DNA from: Fragilaria crotonensis
Lineage: Eukaryota; Bacillariophyta; Fragilariophyceae; Fragilariales; Fragilariaceae
NCBI GenBank assembly: GCA_022925895.1
Contig: JAKSYS010000549.1
Location: 1-42,377, forward strand
Length of the DNA stretch: 42,377 nt
Reading direction: 5' to 3'
Shown here: positions 31,801 through 42,377 of the stretch, in pieces
Layout: each line of letters starts with the position of its first letter
How positions within the stretch are numbered: position 1 is the first letter of the stretch
Notes under the pieces: generated by a model
Databases searched by the model: none
What the model was told of the DNA's origin: nothing
The model's input: the letters and a program-made list of their open reading frames with translations, nothing else
Program-made: the position numbers and the translations under genes

Positions 31801-32892
31801 TGGCGGCTTTTGAGGCTGACTGTAGGGATTAGCATGAGCTTGGGAGTGTTGCGCGTACAGCGACTGCTGCAAATGCCCAGCACTTTCTCCTCCTCCAGAC
31901 TGTGAGGTATTCGATAGATCAAAGTGATGTCCCCCATTGTTTGCCGCCATGGATTGTGAGGCATTTATTGACGTCCGAGAAGCATCATGACTCGCTTCCT
32001 GCCGAAAAACCCCGTTGTCTCGTGGAAATGGATGCAAGCCTCGATGCGATGGTTTGGGATCGGTGCTGGACTGCACGGTGGAATCCTCGTTGGACAGATC
32101 ACACAAGTCATAAAAAGCTGGTGCTGGAGGAGAAGATGGAAGCGGATAGGACGACGTGCGTCGCGACGTTTGACTTTGATCATTCCCTTTCGGTGTGGCT
32201 TTGGACGGGACAAAACTGATGTCACTGAGCTCACTATTGCGTTTATTCTGGTGGTTCCATCGTTCTGCCACCAACCTGTCAACATCCAAATCCATTAAGA
32301 GGTCATCGACATGATCATCGGGAACATTTTCCTTCCCTTTGTTTTGTTGACGCATGATTTCCAAGCACATGGTTTGTTCTTCTTTCATCGCGGCTTCTTT
32401 TCCGAAGACACGCTGTGCGCAAGCAGGCGAATTGAGTGCGTTCGGCAAGTGCTGACCAAAAACGGCATTGTGATGATTGCGGATGCGACGAGTAGGAGAG
32501 AGAAAGGGTGCAGTTGATGAGGGTGCGTCTGACGATGGATATAGTGACTTTGTCGGAGGCAAATTCAAAGTCTGGCTGTGCAGACGACCCGAGGAATGGG
32601 TGGGAGCACTACTTGTAATTGCACGCTCTATCTGAGCCAGACTCGATGACTGATAGAGGCTATTATGATCTGAGTTGGAGCTCACGAACGTGTATGTCAT
32701 TGATCGCTCCCGTCTTTCGCGCCAGGCACGTTCTGCGAAGCTCGTTCCATCTTGTTGAATGGCATACTCGAACCCTGTTGTTCTTCCACTCTTCGCGTCC
32801 ACAGTCGATTCTGCCTGATCAAGCCAATCACGGTGATGTTGTCTGTTGTTTTGAATAACGGGCATCACTGTCGCTGTCCTTTCTGTTGCCAT
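28817..32892 (-). CDS. RecQ family DNA helicase (BLM/Sgs1-like) with GRF zinc finger, two apparent frame shifts
   Basis: An ATP-dependent 3'-5' helicase that acts on recombination intermediates and stalled forks in the nucleus. Exon 1 is 32,892-30,784, intron 30,783-30,722 (62 nt), exon 2 30,721-29,202, intron 29,201-29,134 (68 nt), exon 3 29,133-28,817. Residues 1-500 are Ser/Gln/Asn-rich and disordered. About 505-548 is a GRF finger (CPTHNQPC...NAGRQFYKCS...CDFFQWAD). The helicase core follows: FGHSSFRPGQ, then the Walker A PTGGGKS, DEAHC, WGHDFRPDY, FGMGIDKPDVRYVIHY and QESGRAGRDG. RQC zinc ligands are ENEFLCRR...CKKTCDNC. A C-terminal HRDC-like segment contains AWTVPTTNEEL. One base is missing near 31,175 and one near 31,106, flanking Walker A. 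With both restored the length is exactly 1,316 codons, so consensus errors are likely. Confidence 0.9.
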
Positions 32893-33479
32893 CGTTGACG
32901 ATGATGATACATGTCGCCGTTACTACTGAATGAACATGGAAACGGCAAGTTGCAAGTTTCAGGTGAAGGTCTACGGCAGTTTAATAGTACGACACCAAGT
33001 ACAATAGTTAATTCAGTATCCTCTATACTCTATACTCACAATACAAGTGTTTTGCATAGTAGATTACCTGGTAGTACTTTGTACCAGCTAGTAGATTACC
33101 TTGTAGTACATGTTTACTAGCATTCGGCGTAGAATGTTGCAATAATTTTGGCGCGCTTGCTTCGTTTGTCTCCTTGTCCTGCCCCCCCTGCCCTTCACAG
33201 ATCACTGCATCATATTTGCGCTGATATGAGATGCATATGTATACTACGACGGTGTAATGTATGCATACGAGAAGGACATTATGTAAAGTTGTAAAGTGTA
33301 TGCTTTTTGTATTTGTATTCGGAGTTGCTGTAAACAATCTGTCGAAGTGACTGCAAGCAAGTTCCGGTGGTAGCTACTAGGGCTATGTGAGCATCTGCGA
33401 AGCTCCTACAAAGTGTTACTGACTTGGGATCTGTCTGTCATTTGGTTTGTGTGAAACTCCTGGTGTAGCTCTTGCCAAA
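32893..33479. other. RecQ upstream region, no gene seen
   Basis: Probably contains the RecQ promoter. TAGTAGATTACC occurs twice (about 33,057 and 33,093), each followed by GTAGTAC-type strings. Nothing else is supported. Confidence 0.5.
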
Positions 33480-34120
33480 TCAGACTTGATGATGCACTGT
33501 AGAGATAACATCAATTGTGCCAAAATTCCTCCACCTCCACCTTCTCCAAGAATCCCAGCAGCACCAGCTTGTTCCAAAGTTCCAACAGCAGCAGCTGCCA
33601 CCGCAACCAATCCTTTGTTTCAACCTTCTTCTCAATGCAAAGATCATCCTGTTGAAGTCAGTTATGCCTGTTGATTGCACCACATGATGAAGAGAAATTT
33701 ATCACAGCAATCTTTGGTTGTCGTATTGTGAACACCACTCGCTCTGGCGGTGCATTTGGTGTCTGGTCAACTTGGCTCCATCTGCATTGCTGATATGGCA
33801 TAACCAGTACAAGCAAATCTGCTGTCAATATGAAGTATCGGCACTCCCAATTCATCCACACTATTGCTCCAAGCTCTGGCTGTAGCATTCTTGGTTTTGA
33901 GAGCAAAAAAGTCTCCACGGCTTTGAAGTTCAACGCTTGTCAAGATATGTTTTGGGAACCCTTGTGTTGCCGTCTTGACAACGCCAATGAATCTCAAGCC
34001 ATTGCAAAACAGCTCATTAGCTGCTCCAACAGAAGCAAAACAAGAATCAGCACACACAAGGCAATTCAAACCAAACCAAGGTGATATTAGATTCTTTCAC
34101 CACCGCCATTGTACCACGGA
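33480..34120 (-). pseudogene. piggyBac-like transposase relic
   Basis: The minus strand, in at least three frames, encodes the C-terminal core of a piggyBac-type (DDE_Tnp_1_7) transposase. ADSCFASVGAANELFCNGLR (catalytic Asp in ADS) is followed by FIGVVKTATQGFPKHIL and LQSRGDFFAL. Then come RWSQVDQTPNAPPERVVFTI with RQPKIA, CGAINRHN (second conserved Asp position changed to Asn-Arg), and in another frame QDDLCIEKKVETKDW. That order (DSxFaS, GvvKTA, rQ.d..p.e.V, iD.HN.xRQddL.lEkK) is diagnostic. Decay may extend to about 34,620, where AC-rich sequence lacks clear matches. TTAA target duplications and terminal repeats were not found. Non-autonomous and dead. Confidence 0.75.
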
Positions 34121-35091
34121 ACAAACTGCTGCTGTTGTCCGCAAAGTCTTCCTACTCAACCTGCTGGCAGGTTTGCTCCTTTAACAAGCTTAAGTTGCAG
34201 CATGACTAGCCCACTTCTTACTCCACATGCCACATTCTGAATCACACAACAACATTCTCAGGCTTTCTATCAGCCAAGTGGCAATTCAAGGTAGTACAGT
34301 ACTAGCAACCTTGCAGCAATTCCCACCAAGCAATGGTATCACCAAGGGTGTAAATGGCCGTGATCATGGTCACGGCACGCTTCTTGTTGGCCAATGGGAC
34401 GGCCTCGACTGCAGTCACCACTCAGTTCATCATGAGCTTTGCCCCTTCGCTGCGCTCCCGTATCTTCAATGGCACTCGCTCAATTGCATTTGTGACATGC
34501 ACCACTTTTGCATGTGCCAACAATGCATCCACCATGAATCAAGGATCCTTGCAACTCATTTTCAGATCAAATGTGTGAAGAAACTGATGAAGAGGACCAA
34601 TTGCATTGTGATGGTCAAGAATTCCCGCGACTGAAAAAAAGGGACGAGGGAAAAAATCTGGCAGCAGAGGAAAAACTGAAATAACTCCGTGTCAACAACC
34701 ACTGGCCAAATGCCACTTCAAACTTCAAACCATGCACCTTTATACTGTTCTTGAGACAATGTCCAAGTTTGGAGTCTGCGGGACGTTGGGCAAAAACGGG
34801 ATGATAAACCCAAATCGGGCGGCTAGACGCTACCGTAGACACTCTGGTAGTAGTGTATCTTACTGGAGTACTGTAGCTTCCGATGGTCCTCTACATGAAC
34901 GGGTACAAGTACTGTAGTATGACATACAGCAAGGCTCGCTTGACTGTTAACGCCTATGCCGGTTAAGCCGGTTATCCTCAATTTCATTTCGATACATTGA
35001 GCATGGAGCATCCATAGACCTCAACCCTCCGCAGACATCCGTGTACCCTGTTGGATGTAACAAGACAGTCCAGCTATATGTGTACATGTAA
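34121..35091. other. Probable rest of the piggyBac relic, then transporter upstream region
   Basis: 34,121-34,620 has the same base composition as the relic but no readable motif. 34,640-35,091 is intergenic with GTAC/TAGTAG strings and probably holds the promoter of the transporter gene. No other gene is supported. Confidence 0.4.
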
Positions 35092-36201
35092 ATGCTTCTG
35101 AAGCTTGCCCGAAACCAATTTCACTACAGACTGCTTCAATATCAAAAGCCGCACAAAATGAGGAACCAGGATGAGACAAAAGACCCTTCAAGGGCCTTAA
35201 CGCTGATCTTGGCGTCGCTATACGTTCTATCCGGGGTGACTCAACCCCTCATCATGACATTGATCAAAGAAGCGGGCATTTCTGATCCACGAGCTCAGCT
35301 CTACATGCTCTTCTACTACCTTGGTCCTGCCAGCGTGGGTCTGTCTGTCAAAACATGGCCGTCTCCTTCCAAGATTGGAATGACGGCACTGATTGCAATG
35401 TTTGACTTGTCCGCGCAAGCCATGAACTACACCGGGAGCACACTAGCAGGTCCCACAATCTTTTCTATTATATACTCAAGTGTCACTGTATGGACTGCCA
35501 TATTTTCCTTCCTCCTCTTGCAACGACGCCTCTCCGCATTTCAGTGGTTGGGAGTGGTCGTTGTCTTTGGTGGACTTTGTATTATGGGTCTACAATCTGT
35601 ATCGCTTGGAAAAGATGTGATACACGGATCACTGCTGGTGTTTTTCGGTTCCTGCATGCATGCCTTGACCTATGTCATGAGTGAGGGCATTATGCACGAC
35701 GATCACGTCTCGATACAAGCCAATTGTGCCATCCAAGGGATTGTGTGTTGCATATCTGTCGGAGCATGGCAATTGATATACACCCGCACTCATCTGGAGG
35801 AGGTGTTGTTGGATCCCCTCCGAGACGCGGGAACGTCCTGGATGCATGCCCTACTTCTGCTTTTAAGTTTCGGACTATCCAATTTTGTGCATTCGCTTTC
35901 ATTCTTCTTTACACTCCGTCACTTTCCCGGTGGCTCCACGTCGGCGGGTGTTATGAAGGGATTGCAAGCCGTTCTTGTGTTTGTCGTTACGTCTGTGGTG
36001 TACTGTGGGAGACTCGGAGGACCAGAAATGTGCTTTTCTTCGTTGAAACTCGCATCGCTCCTCACTGTGGTGTCTGGTGTGGCTGTTTTTGGTCATGCGA
36101 CAGAACAGGCGCGATGCATAAGTGAGGAAGGATACGAAACAATTGTACAACACGAAGAAGGAGAACGGCAACAGCGTTCGTTATTGGATTCATCGTGCTA
36201 G
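35092..36201 (+). CDS. Drug/metabolite transporter superfamily membrane protein (EamA/SLC35-like)
   Basis: 369 aa from the first ATG, or 347 aa from the second Met at 35,158 (MRNQDETKD), which may be the true start because the first 22 residues are basic and not hydrophobic. About ten hydrophobic segments are visible, for example LTLILASLYVLSGV, PTIFSIIYSSVTVWTAIFSF, WLGVVVVFGGLCIMGL, GSLLVFFGSCMHALTYVMS, GIVCCISVGAWQLIY, LQAVLVFVVTSVVYCG and LASLLTVVSGVAVFG. The duplicated five-helix layout and the motif in the fourth helix (TIFSIIYSSVTVWTAIFS, then a lysine/arginine-free loop LLQRRLS) fit the DMT superfamily, whose members move nucleotide sugars or small metabolites. Substrate and membrane are unknown. 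No intron or frame break. The cytosolic tail is acidic (EEGYETIVQHEEGE). Confidence 0.85.
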   Translation: MLLKLARNQFHYRLLQYQKPHKMRNQDETKDPSRALTLILASLYVLSGVTQPLIMTLIKEAGISDPRAQLYMLFYYLGPASVGLSVKTWPSPSKIGMTALIAMFDLSAQAMNYTGSTLAGPTIFSIIYSSVTVWTAIFSFLLLQRRLSAFQWLGVVVVFGGLCIMGLQSVSLGKDVIHGSLLVFFGSCMHALTYVMSEGIMHDDHVSIQANCAIQGIVCCISVGAWQLIYTRTHLEEVLLDPLRDAGTSWMHALLLLLSFGLSNFVHSLSFFFTLRHFPGGSTSAGVMKGLQAVLVFVVTSVVYCGRLGGPEMCFSSLKLASLLTVVSGVAVFGHATEQARCISEEGYETIVQHEEGERQQRSLLDSSC

Positions 36202-37081
36202 TACTAGTCGGCAGCGGCCGCAGCCAAGCAAGTGTGCGCAGGTTGGAGTGGACAAAGCTCCGTTGTCCTGAGAGCGGAGAAACCGCACACCTCAAGGATT
36301 GCCACCTCCCGAGAGTGCCATGTAGAGCTGCGTTTTCTTGGCTTAAGTCTTGTTTTTCATCGTGGTAGGAGTATTTGCTAGTCTTCCAAGATTCCGAGAA
36401 CATTGTGCCCTATTGCATCAGTTAAGGTTCAAGGAGTGGAGTACGCTACCAGCATTGTGCTGCGGGTGGACTTGGTTGCTGTACTACAGATAGTAAAGTG
36501 CACTACTAGGAAGGGGCTCGCAGACTGATCTTCTATTAGTTCCAACCAGTCGAAACGGAGATCGCGCATAATACGCTTAGTAAGTGTGCGTAAAGTCTCC
36601 GGAAACGTAAACTACGGGAGTATATAAGGGCGCCTTTTCATGAGGCATTTGTCGGTATTGCCTTGATGAAGCCTTAGCAAAGAATTGACCGGTTGTACCA
36701 AGACCCCAATTTTTGGGTTTATCTTCATCTAACCAGGACTGTACCCCAATCTGCCTCTGTTGATGAGAGCAACAAATGCTATTGTTGAGAGTGGCAGGTG
36801 TACTCTGAGTACTTAGGGTTGTTGTTTGTTGTTTGACCCGAAGGTGTAGCCGCTTGTTTTGAACTGGAATAGTAAAAGTGAGTACTGTAATGGAACTTGA
36901 GTATTCTACTGTCGTTCGGGTACAAGTAGCCAGTAGAGCCATTGAAAACCAAATTTGACGGTGGGGTGTGGAATCCTGCAGAACGTCAGTATAACAGTAA
37001 AGTCTAGGCCGGTACAGTACCACGAATCAAGGAAAAAGCCTCGTCAAATTATTTGTGATCCCTTGACAACACCTCTTCACC
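36202..37081. other. Intergenic, no gene seen
   Basis: A minus-strand frame of 148 codons (36,577-37,023) has Thr/Gln-rich composition and no motif, so I do not call it. The right part presumably carries the promoter of the next gene. Confidence 0.5.
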
Positions 37082-37967
37082 ATGGTATGGCCCCTCTACG
37101 TCGCCTCGGCTTTGACGCTGCTCACACAAGTCCTTCCCTCAAAGAAAGCTAACGAAGCTGCGATGGTTCCTTCATCGTCTGTGTCATCTGCACGTACTTT
37201 GTTTTATACTGGGATTCGTAAGTTTTGAAAGAAACAACTTGTTGATGGATGCATTTTAGTAGTCGTTGACAGGACTACCGGGATTCCCCAATAATCCAGT
37301 ATTGACCTCTACTATCGACATCATTCTTACTTATCCATGTTTTTTCCCAAATGAAGTGACTGGAATGAGCCTCGGATACCTCCTAACAGCCGAGTTCCAA
37401 AGGCGCCGAATCTGGGAATATTGGCGACTGAAATGGCACAAACGCAACGCTCATGATGATAGCAATGCTGATAATTCCAAATCAATCACTGAACAAAATT
37501 TCGACGGCATTACCATCCAGCCTCTCGTATCGCCACGCTCTCACAGGACAAGTCAATTCCATGTCGACATGCTGACGATACCTCCCAAACGACGACTGAA
37601 GGGGCGTTCTCAAGGGGTGGAATGGTACCACGTAGTTCGGGGGAACATTGTGGTACAGCTAGATGACAAAGAGCTTGACGACAACGGCGACCGACGTGTC
37701 ATTATTGTGATCGATCCGTTTGTGGAACGCACAATTTACAATCCATCCTCCACCGTTTCGGCTGTTGTCTATCGTGCCGCAGATGGAGTAACTAAGGACG
37801 TCAGTGTGGACTCAGAACCGACAACAAATAGTAGGTATAAAGCAGTTGCTGCAATGATGAAGGGCATGTCCGTCAAAGGTGCTACAACTTTCGACTATGT
37901 GTCGTCAATAATTCCCTTTACCAAGAGAAAGAAGGACGAAGGAACACCAGACTCCCTCCTCGTTTGA
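37082..37967 (+). CDS. Uncharacterised protein with N-terminal hydrophobic segment
   Basis: Exon 1 (37,082-37,217) encodes MVWPLYVASALTLLTQVLPS, a possible signal peptide or anchor. A 55-nt GT-AG intron (37,218-37,272) joins ARTLFYTGI to RLPGFPNNPVL in frame. The acceptor was chosen because the nearer AG at 37,259 leads to a stop. Exon 2 ends at 37,967. The total is about 276 aa. The middle contains GMSLGYLLTAEFQRRRIWEYWRLKWHKR, read here as two parts, a short hydrophobic stretch and a basic helix. The rest is a probable beta-rich domain with GVEWYHVVRGNIVVQLDD, RRVIIVIDPFVERTI and VSAVVYRAADG, ending in a basic tail. This layout could be a cupin-like or other beta-barrel fold, but no family is recognised. 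It is convergent with polymerase delta. Confidence 0.7.
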
Positions 37968-38209
37968 ATTCCTGTCCCCTCTTGTCTGTGGTGTAATCCA
38001 GTCACTCCTTCTGTATTGTTTTGCTTGCAGCAAAAGTTCATGCATGGTTATTTACTTCGCCAGAAAACATAACTTTAAAAAATCGGTCTAATTAATCCTC
38101 GAACGATCCTTAACCGGTTGTGATTGCCCAACATTTTCCATTCACAAATACTCCATATCGGACGACACTCCCAGCCCCGACGAGATCCGCTGACACAAAA
38201 ACAACGAGC

Positions 38210-41200
38210 CTACCGCCCAAATTTATTCACCACGTCTTCTGCCAGCCGAATGTCTGCTTGAACTTTTTTCCGTCGATAAAATTGGCAAGCACATCCATCT
38301 CCTGTGCACATGATATCCGAATGGACGGTGCCATGGATGCGTTGGGCTGCTGCCCAGAGGGATGCAAACCGCATTTCCGCTTCGCGCAAAACTTGGAGTT
38401 TTTCAATGTAAATTTCAGACTCGAGGGGAGAACAGTGGGCACAGAGATATCCCTGCTGTTTGGGATCAATGGCCACCTTGCAACCCAAACATGTTGCCTT
38501 TTTGACAGCAAACATGGTAAGACTGCCCTTGCGGGCGGTCGGGGTGGGTATAAAGATTTTTCGGGTGTGGTCACCCTGCAGCAGGGACTTTTCGACATTG
38601 TCAATTATCGGTTCAAAGATTCGAGTAAGTGGTTTGGACAATTGATTCGTCAAATACCATTTGCAATCAATGGGCAGGTTGTTTTCCAAAACATAAATTG
38701 GATCTTCCGCCTTCTCAAAATTGGCTGCTCCTTTCGCACCTGTAATAATCACGTAGGGAACGCGATCTCCCATTTGCGGTGCCGATCCTGGATCACGTTT
38801 CTTCATGCGAGCGGCAAGTTCCACATGGGCCTGTTTCGTCTTGTAATCGTCCTTCTTGCCACCTAATCCCAGTGCGTACTCCGCTCCCTTGTTGAGAGAC
38901 TTGGTTATGACCAAACGAGAAATATCCATTTTGTTTTGAAGCAAATCGGCAATCTGCGATTTGACGTAGCTGATGGCACCGGGCACGTCATTCCCAATAA
39001 TTATTTTATCCAACGAGGTTTGAATCACCTCTCGGACCAAGGCGCAATTGTCGCGACGCACCGTCTCCAAACCCTTTGTGTCCATCTTGTCGTACTTGTC
39101 TGGCTGGGTCCACATGAGACCCGCGTATCGTTTCTTGTTCATCAAAAGATAGGGAAAGTATACCTTTTCGAATTCCAAATCAATGGGCTTGGGGAAAATC
39201 TTTGTACACTCTTCAGCTGCCTTCAATGCCAGAGGAAACGTATCCTTCACATTGTCAGGCCCAAATTTGATCATCACCGAATCCGTGTCACCGTATACAA
39301 CTTGCGCATTGTGTTCATACCCATTGGCAATCGTAAACTGCGTTTCAACAAAATCCTTGGTCTTCTCCAACAGCTGCCTTCCGTACGACGTGACGGAAGC
39401 GGCAATGGGAACGCAGGGCAACTGCCCAACGGTGGCTCCGGTGAAGCCGTAGACAGAGTTGGCCGACACTTTGAGGGCCAATTGGCGACCATTTTGGACG
39501 GCGCGTTCAAAGTCGGTGGTTGCGCTCTTCATGTCCTTCTTTGCGCGCTTGCGGGCGGCCAAGAGTTCTTCTAGAATGGTGGGGAGAATTCCCTTCTTAA
39601 CGGAGGAATGGACAAAGGCGTTGCCATTTTCTGATTTTTTGTAGAGCTTGGGATCAATGTGGGGAACGTCGGCCGGGTTGATCAAGGTTGAGTAGCATAG
39701 GTTGTATGCCTGCATAATCGATGGGTACAGTGAGGCAAAATCCAATGTTGCAATCGGAACTTCATAGTAGGCCTTGATGGGGTCCAATACCGTAGCTCCC
39801 TCGTATCCCTGATCAGCGCCTGCGTTTCCGCTCTTTTGCAGTGTCGGCACCAGCATCTTTTCGTCTCTGCATTTGCGCAAAATCATACTAAACACTTTGA
39901 TTTGTTGTCCTCGAGCAATCAAAAAGGACACTGGGACGCCCGTCACACGCGCCATTTCAACGTAGTTGACCAGAACACACAATTTGTCCATCAATCGCAA
40001 TGGCAAGAGTGCATCCTTCAAGCAGTATACAGCCAATCGATGCCGATCTTCATCACTCCCGTTCTGCAAATCGGAGATGATGGAATGATGCACATCTTCC
40101 TTTTGCTGTCCACCCAGAAATTCAGCACACACGCTGTTGAGAGTATAGGAACTGAGTTTGTGATTCCGTTGCATGTATGGAAGCATATCAAAGACGACCC
40201 GACCGTCAATGGTCGTTTCGACGTTGGCGCGGCGTCCAAATGCTGCGGATTGGAACATGGTTTCTCGCATCTTGGCAAGTCCATTGCGGATGCGACCCCA
40301 TTGACAAAATCCTTTCATTGACTTGCTGTTGTTACTGCCGTGTCTTGCCTTTTTACTGAGTGTTTCGGCGCGATCGAGCAAGTATGGGATATCGAAATTT
40401 TGGACGTTGTAGCCAGTAAGGATATCCGGATCGGCGAGTTCCAAAAAGGCCCGCCATTTCATGAGCATGTCTTCTTCCGTGTCGGAAGTGATGACTTGGG
40501 ATCCCACGATGGGCAAGCATCCCTTCAAGGTAAAGACATTTTGCAACACAAGGGGGTTTCCGTATTCGGTAAGGGCGTTGGCAATCTGAATGACTGGATC
40601 ATGTTCGGCTTCTGGAAAATAACCCTTGCGGCCTTGGCATTCAATATCAAAACTGAGAATACGAAGTGGAGCAATCTTGTTCCACTCTCCTTCAGATTTG
40701 TGGGCCACAACGTCATTGTAGGTGACATCCACTTCGAGCTGCATGATAAGGAAATGTTGTTAGTATATACGTATTGCATGCAAACGAGAAAATGGCTCCG
40801 AGAAGTCCATTCGAGCAGACTCACTTGACAATGCGTCTGGCCGGCACCCTGCCTAATGACATAGGTCTTCTTTGGCAATGTGAGCCATCCAGCTCCCGAT
40901 ATATCTCGATCAATCGAATCTCAATACAAATGGGACATTGCATTCAAAGGCTGCCAATGACGTTTCTGACGAGTGTCCCGGCCATACAATGCCCTGTTCG
41001 AGGACTCGCTTCAACGTGGGCACAAGGGTGGGCATGGCGACATGAATTTTGATAAAACGGTCGTGTTTTGAATTGTATCCCAAGAGGGACGTGCAATCGG
41101 CGACAGGCGTGACGCTAAGGACAAGTTCGAGAGGATGATCCCCGCTTGTTCCACCTCCCCCAACTGAACCACGCGAGGAGGCTTGGAGTAGCTTTGCATT

Positions 41201-41748
41201 GAGGAGGGAGCGGAATCGTGCTAGAGTAGAGGCCGAGGTATCGCATCCGGCGGGAATGGCAAAGTATCCGTAGGGCGTAAAACCATGAAGGAATGCCGCA
41301 ACGGAATTTCCTTGCATTGTGACGCCGTAGACTCTGAGTATGGGAACTTGCGGAGATGTTGTGGCGCCGACGACGTGGGAGGCAGAAGCATTCGGATTTT
41401 GGGTAAGCGGTTTTCCGCCAATGACGTCCATGTCGAGCCATTGGAAACTAAGATCTTGCTCGTTGGAAGTAATCGCGACGGGAGGACGACTCCACTTGGA
41501 AGTAACTGGATCTGGTAGGCGGGGTTTGTCGATATCGTGCTCTTCCTCTTGACTAGTGTGAAGCATTAACAAGTCGTCCAAGTCGTCGCCTTCATCCATT
41601 TCAATCATATCATGTTCAAATTCTGGTTCGTGATCCAGATCGCGATCCCGTTCGTCAATGGCATTGCCACCCCTCCACGAAGGCGTTTAGGCCAATGAAG
41701 TACATCATGGTCAGTGGCGGGAGACGTTGAGCGCTTCAGTGTCGACAT
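38210..41748 (-). CDS. POLD1: DNA polymerase delta catalytic subunit, two apparent frame shifts
   Basis: The B-family replicative polymerase for the lagging strand, nuclear. The start MSTLKRSTSPATDHDV is chosen because one missing G near 41,672 joins KRLRGG to NAIDERDRD. A second shift (two bases) lies near 40,915 between FVLRF and IDRD. Exon 1 is 41,748-40,825, the phase-0 intron 40,824-40,739 (86 nt), exon 2 40,738-38,210. With three bases restored it is 1,152 codons, typical for the family. Exonuclease motifs are LSFDIEC, NVQNFDIPYL and YCLKDALLP. Polymerase motifs are DFASLYPSIMQ (A), SANSVYGFTGA (B) and VYGDTDSVMI (C). The C-terminus has a complete CysA (CLGCK...CAHC). CysB retains CTGDGCACQFYRRKK but lacks its first CxxC: WAAAQRIHG stands where WTQCQRCQG is usual. 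Confidence 0.95.
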
Positions 41749-42377
41749 GAAATCTGGTTTGGCGGACGGCGGTATCTGGCACAGAGCACTTTACTCTCTC
41801 CTAAGTACTATTGATGCAATCTATGATCTGCGCATGCATCCGTGGAGGCAATTTGGCAATACACCTTGCTGTGATTGGTGGACGTATTTGGCGCGCGATG
41901 CCTTTCTCTGATAGTGCGAGGTGCAAGAGAGATTCGAGCTGTGTTGGTGTGACACTTGCGAGTTGCGAGGTTGGACGCAAATGGCGCGCTCCATTTTCTC
42001 AGACAGTCGCAGCTCGCAGCTGAGAACATAGCAAACAATACGCACGTCGTACAATTCACAGAACACCGTGGTACCATTGTACCCGGTACCCGGACCCGGA
42101 CTTCAGTCTACTGTAGTATAGTATGCATACTTTATCTGGTGACACTACAGACTACCAGTACTGCAATGGGACCGCGCTACGGAAATACCGGGCTGTAGGA
42201 CAGACGGGATGTCTGTGACATCCACCTGTGACTGCCGACTTTTTTGAATTCAACCATGAAACTGCATCCTACTCTCCAATTGTACGAGTGCCACGGGAAA
42301 CGATTTTGAATTCGACCACCCGTACCGACGGAGTATGGTGTCATAAATTCATATAACTTCAACAATGAATATAATGA
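41749..42377. other. Upstream region of polymerase delta, no gene seen
   Basis: Probably contains the polymerase promoter. It includes GGTACC/CCGGACCCGG-rich and GTAC-rich strings at about 42,068-42,125 and TTTGAATTC twice (42,243 and 42,305). Short open frames have no motif. Confidence 0.5.

Noticed and set aside
36577-37023. Minus-strand frame of 148 codons
   Set aside because: Low-complexity Thr/Gln-rich composition and no motif. It lies in the intergenic region upstream of a supported gene on the other strand.

Overview
The window looks like nuclear DNA from a diatom, most likely a pennate one. The grounds are genes with one or a few short GT-AG introns (55-94 nt), two proteins with signal peptides ending in a Phe-containing plastid-import motif, a Ty1/copia polyprotein of the diatom (CoDi-like) type, a eukaryotic DNA polymerase delta, and a nuclear-type tRNA-Arg. 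The genus cannot be fixed from the sequence alone.

Layout. 1-4,863 is a transposon graveyard: a decayed minus-strand relative of the cargo gene found at 18.6-21.1 kb, and a Mutator-like transposase scrap. 4,864-8,935 holds tRNA-Arg(UCG), a plastid-targeted uroporphyrinogen decarboxylase and an armadillo-repeat protein. 8,936-12,005 has no recognisable gene. 12,006-28,156 is one Ty1/copia insertion (minus orientation) with LTRs that look identical except for a 2-nt indel and a CACACT target duplication. A 10,037-bp DNA transposon (15,128-25,164) sits inside its integrase. 28,157-42,377 is a host gene block: a small plastid-targeted protein, a RecQ/BLM-type helicase with a GRF zinc finger, a piggyBac relic, a drug/metabolite-type transporter, an unknown protein and the DNA polymerase delta catalytic subunit.

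The nested transposon is the most unusual part. It has 24-bp imperfect terminal inverted repeats beginning CATCAGAA, a 2-bp GG/CC target duplication, and three genes: a Plavaka/CACTA-like transposase, an acidic protein, and an approximately 822-aa protein of a family I cannot name with certainty. That third protein has an HxD...H arrangement that could be a 2-oxoglutarate/Fe(II) oxygenase core. A strongly diverged, decayed relative of it lies at the left end of the window, so this cargo family has colonised the genome more than once.

Reading caution. Most conserved genes here (UROD, armadillo protein, RecQ, polymerase delta and all three transposon genes) are broken only by 1-2-nt frame shifts, several of them in homopolymers, with no other lesions. 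Splicing plus these small corrections restores exact multiples of three, so I read most of them as consensus errors and not as real pseudogenes. The copia gag-pol frame shows none: deleting the transposon and one copy of its 2-bp duplication gives an open frame of 1,817 codons including the stop.
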